Shown in pieces: positions 53,667 to 61,635 of a DNA stretch of 64,000 bases. Origin of the DNA: Rhodobacter sp. SGA-6-6. GTDB taxonomy: Bacteria; Pseudomonadota; Alphaproteobacteria; Rhodobacterales; Rhodobacteraceae. The notes beneath the pieces are model-generated. The model had not been told where the DNA came from, searched no databases, and was given only the letters and a program-made list of their open reading frames with translations. Position 1 is the stretch's first letter; the number at the start of each line of letters is the position of its first letter. The position numbers and the translations under genes were made by a program. The stretch is taken from NCBI RefSeq assembly GCF_011043545.1, contig NZ_JAAKGP010000002.1, positions 62,001 to 126,000 on the forward strand, given 5' to 3'.

Positions 53667-55175
53667 ATGAAGACATGCGATCTCCTGATCCGCAACGCAT
53701 GGGTCATCGACGGCACGGGGGCGCCGGGCCGTCCCGCCGATGTGGCGGTGCGGAACGCCCGGATCGAGGCTGTCGGCACGCTGCCGGACTACGAGGGACA
53801 CACCTGCATCGACGCGGAAGGCAAGGCGCTTGCCCCGGGTTTCATCGACGTCCACACCCACGACGACCAGGTGCTGCTGTCGAATCCGCTGCTGCCGAAC
53901 AAGATCAGCCAGGGCGTGACGACGGTGATCACCGGAAACTGCGGCTTCTCGCTGGCGCCGGTCGACATCCGGGCGACCGAGGGGCGCGCCTGGCCGATGT
54001 CCTTCGGCCTCTTGGGCGCGCGCGAGGGCTATGCCTTCCCGGACTTCGCCGGCTATCTCGACGCGCTGGAAGCCAGCCCCTCGGCGGTCAACGCCGGCGT
54101 CCTGGTCGGCCATTCGGCGCTGCGCTACGGCGCCATGGACCGGCTGGACCGCGAAGCCACCGCCGACGAGACGGCCAGGATGTGCGAAGCGATGGAGAAA
54201 TGCATGGAGGCCGGCGCGCTCGGCCTGTCCTCCGGGCTGCATTATCCGCCTGCCAAGGCCTCGGCGACCGAAGAGGTGATCGAGATCGCCAGGGTGGTGG
54301 GCCGCCACGGCGGCATCTACACCACCCATATGCGCAACGAGGCCGACGACATCGACCCGTCGATCGAAGAGGCCCTGCGCATCGGGCGCGAGGGCGACGT
54401 GCCGGTGCAGATCTCGCACCACAAGCTGATCGACGCCAGGAACCATGGCCGCTCGGTCGAGACCCTGGAACGCATCGAGCGGGCGCGCGAGGAACAGACT
54501 GTCGCCATCGACGTCTATCCCTACAACGCCGGCTCCACCGTGCTCGACCCCGGCCGCTGCGACGGCCGCTACAAGGTGATCGTCACCTGGTCCACGCCCT
54601 TCCCCGAGATGGCGGGCAGGACCGTGGCCGACATCGCCGAGGAATGGGGGGTCGACGGGGTCGAGGCCGGCAGGCGCCTGCTGCCCGCCGGGGCAATCTA
54701 CTTCATGCTGTCCGAAGACGACGTGCAGCGCATCCTGTCGCGCCCCTATGCGATGATCGGGTCGGACGGCCTGCCCCATGACGAACGCGCCCACCCCCGG
54801 CTCTGGGGCACCTTCCCCCGCGTGCTGGGGCATTACTGCCGCGATCTCGGCCTTTTCCCGCTGGAAGAGGCGGTGCGGCGGATGACCTCGCTGGCAGCGG
54901 AGTCGTTCGGACTGAAGGACCGCGGCGTGATCCGGCCCGGAGCCTGGGCCGACCTGACGCTCTTCGATCCCGGGACGGTGATCGACCGGGCGGACTACCA
55001 GAATGTCGACGGTGTCAGCGATGGTATACTGATGGTCGTTGTCAACGGAGAGACCGTCTGGCAGAATGGCAAACCTACCGGCAACCGGCCCGGGCGGGTG
55101 TTGCGGCGGCAGGGACGGATCGGCCATGGCCTGCACCGGCAGAACCGGCGGCCTGCCGGTCTTCCGGCCCGATGA
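53667..55175 (+). CDS. D-aminoacylase-type amidohydrolase
   Basis: A 502-residue metal-dependent hydrolase of the N-acyl-D-amino-acid deacylase family. Metal and active-site motifs are F-I-D-V-H-T-H-D-D, the family Cys in T-G-N-C-G-F-S, I-Y-T-T-H-M-R-N-E, I-S-H-H-K and G-S-D-G-L-P-H-D-E-R-A-H-P-R. The last 20 residues after G-R-V-L-R-R look like an added tail. The start at 53667 is the family N terminus. It diverges from the aldolase group and precedes the GntR gene, so it may release an acyl group from an N-acylated substrate. Confidence 0.86.
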   Translation: MKTCDLLIRNAWVIDGTGAPGRPADVAVRNARIEAVGTLPDYEGHTCIDAEGKALAPGFIDVHTHDDQVLLSNPLLPNKISQGVTTVITGNCGFSLAPVDIRATEGRAWPMSFGLLGAREGYAFPDFAGYLDALEASPSAVNAGVLVGHSALRYGAMDRLDREATADETARMCEAMEKCMEAGALGLSSGLHYPPAKASATEEVIEIARVVGRHGGIYTTHMRNEADDIDPSIEEALRIGREGDVPVQISHHKLIDARNHGRSVETLERIERAREEQTVAIDVYPYNAGSTVLDPGRCDGRYKVIVTWSTPFPEMAGRTVADIAEEWGVDGVEAGRRLLPAGAIYFMLSEDDVQRILSRPYAMIGSDGLPHDERAHPRLWGTFPRVLGHYCRDLGLFPLEEAVRRMTSLAAESFGLKDRGVIRPGAWADLTLFDPGTVIDRADYQNVDGVSDGILMVVVNGETVWQNGKPTGNRPGRVLRRQGRIGHGLHRQNRRPAGLPAR

Positions 55176-55290
55176 CGCGGACGCCTTCCTGCGCTTTGCC
55201 CGGGACGTGTCGCGGAACGGGGATTGCGCGACCGGACCGGGCGGGGGCGGGTCGGACGACAACAACGCAACCGGGACAGACAAGAGACGG

Positions 55291-55974
55291 ATGATGGAGA
55301 GCACTGCCCTGTCGAACAAGTCGGCCTCCCCCCCCGAGGCCGACGGCCGAAGCCTTTCCGAGGTCGCCTATGACACGCTGATCGAGCGGATCATGAACCT
55401 GAGCCTCAAGCCCGGCCAGATGATCAACGAGCGGCTGCTCAGCATCGACATGAACATCTCGCGCACGCCGGTGCGGGAGGCGCTGACCCGGCTGGAATCC
55501 GAAGGCCTGGTCACCCGCTACAACGGGCGGCTGATCACCATCCGCAACTTCTCCTTCCACGAGATCGTCTGCATCTTCTATGTCCGCAAGCTGCTGGAAA
55601 CCGAAGCGGCGCGGCTGGCGGCCTCGCGCATCTCGGACGAGACGCTGGAAAAGCTGGAAGGCATGTTCTCCGACCAGATGGGCAGGCCGGTGCCCGAACT
55701 CGGCAACCACTGGGATGCCGACGACCTGCTGCATGGCGACATCGCCGAGGCCACCGGCAACTCCACGTTGGCCGAGATGATCAAGAACCTGCGCCGCAAG
55801 ACCCGCATCTTCAGCATCAAGCGGATGCCCGAGCGTTTCGTGCCCGGCAGCCGGGAGCATCTCGACATCATCGAGGCGCTGCGCAAACGCGACCCCGAGG
55901 CCGCCGCAGCCGCCATGGAGCGGCATCTGGAGAACAGCAAGCAGAGCATCCTCAACGTGATGAGCACCTTCTGA
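55291..55974 (+). CDS. GntR-family (FCD) transcriptional regulator
   Basis: A 227-residue regulator. The winged helix has I-N-E-R-L-L-S-I-D-M-N-I-S-R-T-P-V-R-E-A-L-T-R-L-E-S (its core), and an FCD effector domain with H-x3-D/H metal-type residues (D-D-L-L-H-G-D-I-A-E-A-T-G-N) follows. It lies 115 bp after the amidohydrolase on the same strand. It is the obvious candidate to bind the two GGTATACC palindromes of this catabolic region. A much longer open frame upstream has low-complexity content and is not credible. Confidence 0.87.
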   Translation: MMESTALSNKSASPPEADGRSLSEVAYDTLIERIMNLSLKPGQMINERLLSIDMNISRTPVREALTRLESEGLVTRYNGRLITIRNFSFHEIVCIFYVRKLLETEAARLAASRISDETLEKLEGMFSDQMGRPVPELGNHWDADDLLHGDIAEATGNSTLAEMIKNLRRKTRIFSIKRMPERFVPGSREHLDIIEALRKRDPEAAAAAMERHLENSKQSILNVMSTF

Positions 55975-56606
55975 TCCTGCCGATCCCGTTACGATGGACC
56001 CGATCCCAGCGGGCAACCCCGCGGGAGACCGGGGATGACCGGGCGCAGGATGGCCGTCGGCCACCGGCGGGATATGGCGGGGAAATCCAGTCGCCGGCCA
56101 GATGGCTCGGGCCTGCGCTCTGGACCAGACCATATCTGGCCCGAATCCCCTCCGCCACGACCTTGTCGCAGTCGATCCGGGCGGCCCCCTCGACGCCTTC
56201 CCGCAGCGGAAGCTGGCCGACGGGACGATGGAGCGGGGCTACACCTCTCCGTTCCATCCGTTCGGGCGCAAGTTGAAGACCCCTTGATCACCCCGTTCCA
56301 GAAAACTGCGCTGCTGCAAATCTTCGTGTCGCACGCTGCAAAATTTCGTGTCGCGCTACAATCGCACGGGCTGTCCGACGGGAGAGAAGGCATTTCCCTG
56401 CAAATCCGCGGCCGTCAGGGAATGGCAGGGAAATCAGGATCCAGACCGTCCCTTCGCCAACGAAGACCGGGCGCGCGAAATCGCGGATTCAAGGGGAGAT
56501 AGGTGTGCGCGGAGACGGGGAATGCGTCTCCGATACCACGCAAGCGGCGGAAATGACGGAGAAATTCCTCCGGTTGATTCAATGGGTTAGATAGCCGGAG
56601 AATGGA
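55975..56606. other. 632-bp gap between GntR and tRNA-Ser genes
   Basis: No gene with a recognisable family is seen. Base use is less GC-biased than in the flanks, especially from 56280 to 56600 (runs such as GCAAAATTTCGTGTCGC), and several short open frames do not resemble proteins. The segment borders the 3' end of tRNA-Ser, a common integration site, so it could hold remnants of an old insertion. No integrase or second tRNA 3' end copy was noticed. Confidence 0.4.
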
Positions 56607-56696
56607 TGGCGGAGTGGAAGGGATTCGAACCCTCGAGACGGTTCCCCGCCTGCACCCTTAGCAGGGGTGTGCCTTCGACCACTCGGCCACCACTCC
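56607..56696 (-). tRNA. tRNA-Ser (anticodon GCU)
   Basis: A 90-nt class II tRNA with encoded CCA. The acceptor stem pairs GGAGTGG with CCACTCC, with discriminator G. The anticodon stem is CACCC/GGGTG around CTGCTAA, giving anticodon GCT (codons AGC/AGU). There is a long variable arm between the anticodon stem and the T-arm, which carries TTCGAAT. It stands alone, with a weak promoter-like TTGCCC..ATAAAC upstream on the minus strand. Confidence 0.95.
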
Positions 56697-57150
56697 GCCT
56701 GCCCGTTTATCGGGGCGCGCGGGCGGGGGCAAGGGGGAAAGGTCGGGCATGATCGGGGCCAAGGATGATGCCGAACGGCAGTCGCGGCGCCTTCGGCCCC
56801 CAGTCCCAGACTGTAGTTCGGCACGATCTGGCCCAAGTCGCCGCGCGAGGGACGAGACCGGGCAGGCCCGGCGGATGCAGATGTATGAAATATCGTAGTC
56901 ACGTCCACACGCGCGGGACCCTCCGCAGGGGAGCGGAGATCACGTTGGACCGTCCCAGGTCCTGCACGCGGAGAGGACAGCTTCAGCCTGAAAGCGGAAG
57001 CGGAACGCCGGACCGGGGCGGGCAACTCTTGCGGGAGGACAGCCGGGCAGACCTGTCCCGCAAAGGCGGAAGCGCGGCGCTGTCTCGCCGCCGCCCGCAC
57101 CCGCCGCGAGACCGCATTGCGCCGGAGGTGCTGCCCCCTGCCTCGCTCCC
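56697..57150. other. 454-bp gap between tRNA-Ser and ychF
   Basis: Besides the probable tRNA promoter near 56715-56745, nothing is recognised. Open frames on both strands (for example 56765-57199) lack any family signature and look like chance frames in GC-rich sequence. Confidence 0.4.
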
Positions 57151-58248
57151 TCAGGCGTTGAACAGGAAGTGCAGCACGTCGCCGTCCTTGACCTCGTAGG
57201 TCTTGCCCTCGACGCGGAACTTGCCGGCTTCCTTGGCGCCGGCCTCGCCCTCGCCGGCAACGTAGTCCTCGTAGGCCACCGTCTCGGCGCGGATGAAGCC
57301 CTTCTCGAAATCGCCGTGGATCACGCCGGCCGCCTGCGGGGCCAGCGTGCCCCTCTGGATGGTCCAGGCGCGGGCCTCCTTCGGGCCGACGGTGAAATAG
57401 GTCTGCAGGCCGAGCAGGTCGTAGCCCGCCTTGATCAGCCGGTCCAGCCCGGCCTCGTGCAGGCCCATCTCTTCGAGGAATACCTGAGCGTCCTCGGGCG
57501 GCAGTTGCGCCAGCTCCTCCTCGATCCGGGCGGAGATCACCACCACCCCGGCGCCTTGGCCCGCCGCCATCTCGGCCACGCGGGCGGACCGGGAATTGCC
57601 GGTGGCGGCGGAGCCTTCCTCGACGTTGCAGACGTAGAGGACGGGCTTGGCGGTCAGCAGCTGCAGGAGGCGCCAGGCGCGGGCGTCGTCCTCGGACACC
57701 TTCACGCTGCGGGCGGGGCGGCCCTCGGCCAGCGCCTTCTCGGCCAGTGCCAGCAGACGGTCCTGGTCGGCGGCCTCCTTGTCGCCGCCCTTCAGCTTGC
57801 GGGCGAGGTTGGCGCGGCGGCGCTCGATCGAGTCGAGGTCGGCCAGCATCAGCTCGGTCTCGATGGTCTCGGCATCGGCCACCGGGTCGATCCGGCCCTC
57901 GACATGGGTGATGTCGCCGTCCTCGAAGCAGCGCAGCACATGGGCGATGGCGTCGCATTCGCGGATATTGGCGAGGAACTGGTTGCCGAGCCCCTCGCCC
58001 TTCGAGGCGCCGCGGACGAGGCCGGCGATGTCGACGAAGGTCATCCGGGTGGGAATGATCTGCTTCGAGCCGGCGATGGCGGCCAGCACCTCCAGCCGGG
58101 CGTCGGGAACGGCGACCTCGCCGACGTTCGGCTCGATGGTGCAGAAGGGGAAGTTGGCGGCCTGCGCCGCGGCGGTGCGGGTCAGCGCGTTGAAGAGGGT
58201 GGACTTGCCCACATTCGGCAGCCCGACGATGCCCATCCTGAAACCCAT
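57151..58248 (-). CDS. ychF: Redox-regulated ribosome-binding ATPase YchF
   Basis: A 365-residue Obg-family P-loop protein, the normal length for YchF/OLA1. G1 is G-L-P-N-V-G-K-S-T, G3 D-I-A-G-L-V-R-G-A, the NKxD-like element is altered as is usual for this ATP-preferring subfamily, and the C-terminal TGS-like domain ends in D-G-D-V-L-H-F-L-F-N-A. The start at 58248 has a GGAGG site six bases upstream; the in-frame ATG at 58260 is less likely. It is divergent from the VOC protein gene across a four-hairpin repeat. Confidence 0.96.
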   Translation of the reverse strand: MGFRMGIVGLPNVGKSTLFNALTRTAAAQAANFPFCTIEPNVGEVAVPDARLEVLAAIAGSKQIIPTRMTFVDIAGLVRGASKGEGLGNQFLANIRECDAIAHVLRCFEDGDITHVEGRIDPVADAETIETELMLADLDSIERRRANLARKLKGGDKEAADQDRLLALAEKALAEGRPARSVKVSEDDARAWRLLQLLTAKPVLYVCNVEEGSAATGNSRSARVAEMAAGQGAGVVVISARIEEELAQLPPEDAQVFLEEMGLHEAGLDRLIKAGYDLLGLQTYFTVGPKEARAWTIQRGTLAPQAAGVIHGDFEKGFIRAETVAYEDYVAGEGEAGAKEAGKFRVEGKTYEVKDGDVLHFLFNA

Positions 58249-58392
58249 GCTGCCCTCCATTGGCGCTGCGCCGCGAACGGGGCGCTTCTACGGGGGGCGG
58301 GGGGAAGGATCAAGGTTTCCCGGCACAGGGTCGCGGAGCGGCGATCGGATGCAATTGCGGAAGATGATCAACCACACCTCCCTACGCTGGAG

Positions 58393-58605
58393 CGGGCGGG
58401 ATCAGGCGAGGCACTGCCTCGCCCCCGCCCGTGCGCGGCGGCAGCACCCGGAGACATTGGCCATGCTAAACCCCGAGAGGCCAGCGCCCGACCCGGCGGG
58501 CGAGAAGCGCCCGCCGAGGGCGGGGCGGGCGCTGGCCGGGCCTTGGGGGCCCGGCCGGTCCAAGTTGCAACCGTTGCGCCGTGGCGAAGGCACGCGCCTT
58601 CGCCA
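58393..58605 (+). repeat. Four-hairpin dispersed element, copy D
   Basis: A 213-bp copy in the divergent gap between ychF and the VOC gene. All four stems are intact: H1 GGCGAGGCACTGCCTCGCC, H2 with a perfect 12-bp outer stem and a 9-bp inner stem, H3 at 58534-58556 (arms GGCCGGGCC and GGCCCGGCC, loop TTGGG), and H4 with arms GGCGAAGGC and GCCTTCGCC. It looks like the best-preserved copy. It lies 119 bp before the VOC gene start. Confidence 0.92.
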
Positions 58606-58724
58606 TGGCAATGGGAGAAACGGCAAGAGCGAAACCCGCCAATCCCGGCTCCGCCGACCGGCCCCCCGTTGCCCGACCCGCCGATTCCCCTTTACCCTGC
58701 ACGGATACCAGCGGGAGAACGGCG

Positions 58725-59138
58725 ATGTCCTTCGACCCCTATCTCCACTTCCAGGGCAATTGCCGCGAGGCGATGACCGCCTACCGGCAGATCTTCGGCG
58801 GCACGCTGACCATGATGGGTTATGCCGAGGCGCCGGATGCCACCGCCGAGATGAAGGCCTCGTCCCTCGTCATGCACGCCACGCTGGCGGCCGGCGGGCG
58901 CAGCCTGATGGCCTCGGACTTCCCGCCCGGCCATGCCGGAGAACCGCAGCAGTCGGTGACGATCAGCCACGAGGCCGGATCGGATGCCGAGGCCCGCCGC
59001 ATCTTCGCCGCCCTGGCCGAGGGCGGCGCGGTGATGATGGACTACCAGCCGACCTTCTGGTCCGACGGGTTCGGGATGCTGAAGGACCGCTTCGGCACCC
59101 ATTGGATGGTCTCGGCGCCCTGGCGCCAGCAGGGGTGA
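58725..59138 (+). CDS. VOC-family PhnB-like protein
   Basis: A 137-residue protein of the vicinal-oxygen-chelate (glyoxalase/bleomycin-resistance) fold, PhnB/3-demethylubiquinone-methyltransferase-like group. Signatures are F-Q-G-N-C-R-E-A-M-T-A-Y, I-F-G-G-T-L, S-L-M-A-S-D and the C-terminal F-G-T-H-W-M-V-S. The start at 58725 has GGGAG eight bases upstream. The function of this group is mostly unknown. It lies between the four-hairpin repeat and a palindrome pair. Confidence 0.85.
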   Translation: MSFDPYLHFQGNCREAMTAYRQIFGGTLTMMGYAEAPDATAEMKASSLVMHATLAAGGRSLMASDFPPGHAGEPQQSVTISHEAGSDAEARRIFAALAEGGAVMMDYQPTFWSDGFGMLKDRFGTHWMVSAPWRQQG

Positions 59139-59162
59139 GCGCTTGCCCCATCGCCCGCGCAG

Positions 59163-59211
59163 CGAGTTTTCGTCGAAAACTCGGACAGGACGGGTTTTCG
59201 ACGAAAACCCG
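59163..59211. repeat. Tandem palindrome pair upstream of trpA
   Basis: Two perfect 21-bp inverted repeats with 10-bp arms: CGAGTTTTCG (59163-59183, centre T) and CGGGTTTTCG (59191-59211, centre A), centres 28 bp apart. The two differ by one symmetric base pair (A-T versus G-C) and the centre base, so symmetry is conserved. Confidence 0.8.
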
Positions 59212-59232
59212 AAGCCCCGCCCCCATTGATTT

Positions 59233-59274
59233 CCCCTGCCCCGCCATGGCAGATGCCAAGGGGGATGGCAGGGG
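59233..59274 (+). promoter_or_regulatory. Hairpin that can hide the trpA ribosome site
   Basis: CCCCTGCC (59233-59240) is complementary to GGCAGGGG (59267-59274). The AGGGG part is the best Shine-Dalgarno sequence for the trpA start at 59281. Folding would limit initiation. No leader peptide with Trp codons was seen. Confidence 0.4.
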
Positions 59275-59280
59275 ATGCAG

Positions 59281-60072
59281 ATGACCAGGATCGACGACAC
59301 CTTCGCGCGGCTGAAAACCGAAGGGAAGAAGGCCTTCGTCGCCTATGTCATGGCCGGCGACCCGGACGAGGCCGCCTCGCTGGAGGTGGTGAAGGGCCTG
59401 CCCGGAGCCGGGGTGGATATCATCGAACTGGGGATGCCCTTCACCGACCCGATGGCAGACGGTCCGACCATCCAGGCCGCGGGCCAGCGGGCGCTGGAGG
59501 CCGGCATGACCATGGACCGGGTGCTGGCGATGGTCCGCACCTTCCGGGCCGGGGATAACAGGACCCCGATCGTGCTGATGGGCTACTACAACCCGATCTA
59601 TTCCCGCGGCGTCGACCGCTTCCTCTCCGAGGCCAAGGAGGCCGGGATCGACGGGCTGATCGTCGTCGACCTGCCGCCCGAGGAGGACAGCGAGTTGTGC
59701 CTGCCGGCGCAGGCCGCCGGGCTGAACTTCATCCGGCTGGCGACGCCGACCACCGACGACAGGCGGCTGCCGAAGGTGCTGCAGAACACCTCCGGCTTCG
59801 TCTATTACGTCTCGATCACCGGGATCACCGGGGCGGCCTCGGCGCAGGCCACCGATGTCGGGCCGGAGGTGGCGCGGATCAAGCGCTCCACCGACCTGCC
59901 GGTGATCGTCGGCTTCGGCATCACCACGCCCGAGGCGGCGAAGACCATCGCCGGGGTGGCGGACGGCTGCGTCGTCGGCTCGGCCATCGTCAAGGACATC
60001 GGCGAGGGCAAGGCCCCGGCCGAGGTGCTGGCGAAGGTGAAGGCGCTGGCGACCGGGGCGCATTCGGCCTGA
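59281..60072 (+). CDS. trpA: Tryptophan synthase alpha chain
   Basis: A 263-residue TIM-barrel lyase that splits indole-3-glycerol phosphate and passes indole to TrpB. The catalytic Glu is in [11 protein letters not shown] and the catalytic Asp in I-V-V-D-L-P-P-E-E. The phosphate site is in V-G-F-G-I-T-T-P. The ATG at 59281 is preferred over 59275 because it has AGGGG at proper spacing. trpB and other trp genes are not in the window, so trpA stands alone. It is bracketed by palindrome groups on both sides. Confidence 0.95.
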   Translation: MTRIDDTFARLKTEGKKAFVAYVMAGDPDEAASLEVVKGLPGAGVDIIELGMPFTDPMADGPTIQAAGQRALEAGMTMDRVLAMVRTFRAGDNRTPIVLMGYYNPIYSRGVDRFLSEAKEAGIDGLIVVDLPPEEDSELCLPAQAAGLNFIRLATPTTDDRRLPKVLQNTSGFVYYVSITGITGAASAQATDVGPEVARIKRSTDLPVIVGFGITTPEAAKTIAGVADGCVVGSAIVKDIGEGKAPAEVLAKVKALATGAHSA

Positions 60073-60078
60073 GCCCCC

Positions 60079-60146
60079 GCCGAAATCCGCGCGGATTTCG
60101 GCACGATTTCCGCGCGGAAATCATCGTGGCGGCGAATTGCGCCGCC
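60079..60146. repeat. Three consecutive palindromes after trpA
   Basis: A perfect 24-bp palindrome (60079-60102, half-site GCCGAAATCCGC), a perfect 18-bp palindrome (60105-60122, half-site GATTTCCGC), and a hairpin with 7-bp arms GGCGGCG and CGCCGCC (60128-60146). They begin seven bases past the trpA stop and end 53 bp before lldD. They could act as a transcript end or be REP-like elements. Confidence 0.75.
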
Positions 60147-60199
60147 CCCTGAACATCGGTAAAGACTTCTGACCAGTTCCGACTGTTCCGGGGAAAGCC

Positions 60200-61363
60200 A
60201 TGCCCGTCATCACCTGCATTGAGGACCTCAAACGCCTGCACCGCAGGCGCACCCCGCGGATGTTCTGGGACTATTGCGAGTCCGGCAGCTATACCGAGCA
60301 GACCTTCCGCGACAACTGCTCCGATTTCTCCCTCATCCGGCTGCGGCAGCGGGTGGCGCGCGACCTTTCCGACCGCGACACCTCGGGCACGATGCTGGGG
60401 CAGCCGGTGACGATGCCGGTGGCGCTGGCTCCGGTGGGCAGCTGCGGGATGCAATATCCCGACGGCGAGATCCTCGCCGCCCGCGCCGCCGCCCGCTTCG
60501 GGGTGCCCTTCACGCTCTCCACCATGTCGATCTGTTCCATCGAGGATGTGGCCGAACATGCCGGCCCCGGCTTCTGGTTCCAGCTCTACGTCATGCGCGA
60601 CGAGGATTTCGTCGATGCGGTGATCGAGCGGGCGAAGAAGGCCGGCTGCTCGGCGCTGGTGCTGACGCTGGACCTCCAGGTCCTGGGCCAGCGCCACAAG
60701 GACCTGAAGAACGGCCTGACCAGCCCGCCGCGGCCGACGATCCCCAACCTGCTGGACATCCTGCGGCGGCCCCGCTGGGCGCTGGCGATGGCGCGGACGC
60801 CGCGGCGGCAGTTCCGCAACATCGTCGGCCATGTGAAGGGGGTGACCGACCTCGCCGACCTGACCGCCTGGACCAACGAGCAGTTCGATCCGAAACTGGA
60901 CTGGAGCAAGGTCGCCCGCATCCGCGACCAATGGGGCGGCAAGCTGGTGCTGAAGGGCGTGCTGGACGCCGAGGACGCGCAGATGGCGGTGGACGCCGGC
61001 GCCGATGCCGTGGTGGTCTCCAACCACGGCGGCCGGCAGCTGGACGGCGCGCTGAGTTCCATCCGCGCCCTGCCCTCCATCGTCCGGGCCGTGGGCGGCC
61101 AGACCGAGGTCTGGCTGGATTCCGGCATCCGTTCGGGCCAGGACGTGCTTAAGGCGCTGGCCCTGGGGGCCACCGGCACGATGATCGGCCGCGCCTACCT
61201 GCACGGCCTGGGCGCCATGGGCGAGGCCGGCGTGACCGCGGCGCTGGAGGTGATCCGCAAGGAGATCGACATCACCATGGCGCTCTGCGGCGAGCGGAGG
61301 CTGCGGGATGTGGGTCGACACGATCTGCTGGTGCCGGAGGATTTCGAGGGGCGGTGGGGGTAG
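60200..61363 (+). CDS. lldD: FMN-dependent L-lactate dehydrogenase
   Basis: A 387-residue FMN-dependent alpha-hydroxyacid oxidase-family enzyme. The FMN and substrate motifs are L-A-P-V-G-S-C-G-M-Q, F-Q-L-Y-V-M-R-D, L-T-L-D-L-Q and the active-site His in S-N-H-G-G-R-Q-L-D-G-A. The C-terminal part has D-S-G-I-R-S-G-Q-D and G-R-A-Y-L-H-G-L-G-A-M-G-E-A-G. It oxidises L-lactate (or a related 2-hydroxyacid) to the 2-oxoacid at the membrane. It is transcribed away from trpA. A variant repeat follows its stop by 55 bp. Confidence 0.9.
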   Translation: MPVITCIEDLKRLHRRRTPRMFWDYCESGSYTEQTFRDNCSDFSLIRLRQRVARDLSDRDTSGTMLGQPVTMPVALAPVGSCGMQYPDGEILAARAAARFGVPFTLSTMSICSIEDVAEHAGPGFWFQLYVMRDEDFVDAVIERAKKAGCSALVLTLDLQVLGQRHKDLKNGLTSPPRPTIPNLLDILRRPRWALAMARTPRRQFRNIVGHVKGVTDLADLTAWTNEQFDPKLDWSKVARIRDQWGGKLVLKGVLDAEDAQMAVDAGADAVVVSNHGGRQLDGALSSIRALPSIVRAVGGQTEVWLDSGIRSGQDVLKALALGATGTMIGRAYLHGLGAMGEAGVTAALEVIRKEIDITMALCGERRLRDVGRHDLLVPEDFEGRWG

Positions 61364-61418
61364 GCGCGCGGCGGCATGTCTGCTTCGCAGGATATTGCGG
61401 TCATCCGCGCGCAACAGA

Positions 61419-61581
61419 GGCCAGTGCCCGACCGCGGGTGGGCGCCTCCGACGGTGCGTAGCAGGCGCTTTATGGTGCGGCCTCTCCTTCGGCCCGAGCG
61501 GAGAACCGACGGCGCAGAAGCGCCCGCCCGGGGGGCGGTCGGGCGCTGGCCGGGGGCGCTGACGCGCCTGTTGACCCGGCC
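61419..61581 (+). repeat. Expanded partial variant (F) of the four-hairpin element
   Basis: A 163-bp derivative keeping H2 and H3 only. The outer stem GGCCAGTGCCCGACCGC (61419-61435) pairs with 61535-61551 over 17 bp with one U-G wobble. An inner 10-bp stem (61436-61445 with 61520-61529) has another. The inner stem is capped by about 74 nt instead of AGAAG. H3 keeps GGCCGGG/CCCGGCC with an enlarged loop that itself folds (GGCGC/GCGCC). It lies between convergent lldD and the NTF2-like gene. Confidence 0.75.
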
Positions 61582-61635
61582 GGAGCTTCATCGGGAAGGT
61601 AACGCCAAGGCGCCCCATGTCCGGGGTCTCGTCAC

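Noticed and set aside
55015-55031. A third GGTATAC-like site inside the 3' part of the amidohydrolase gene
   Set aside because: The symmetry is incomplete (GGTATACT), it lies inside coding sequence and no promoter is evident, so chance is more likely.
55039-55290. An 84-residue upstream extension of the second GntR regulator
   Set aside because: Gly/Arg-rich low-complexity sequence that overlaps the end of the amidohydrolase gene. The GntR domain begins shortly after the Met at 55291.
53430-55319. A 629-codon minus-strand open frame opposite the amidohydrolase gene
   Set aside because: The amidohydrolase frame carries all the metal-binding motifs. The antisense frame is His/Arg/Gly-rich with no family match.
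56035-56502. A 155-codon open frame beside tRNA-Ser as a possible integrase or transposase remnant
   Set aside because: No catalytic motif or family resemblance could be seen. Composition alone is not enough to call a pseudogene.
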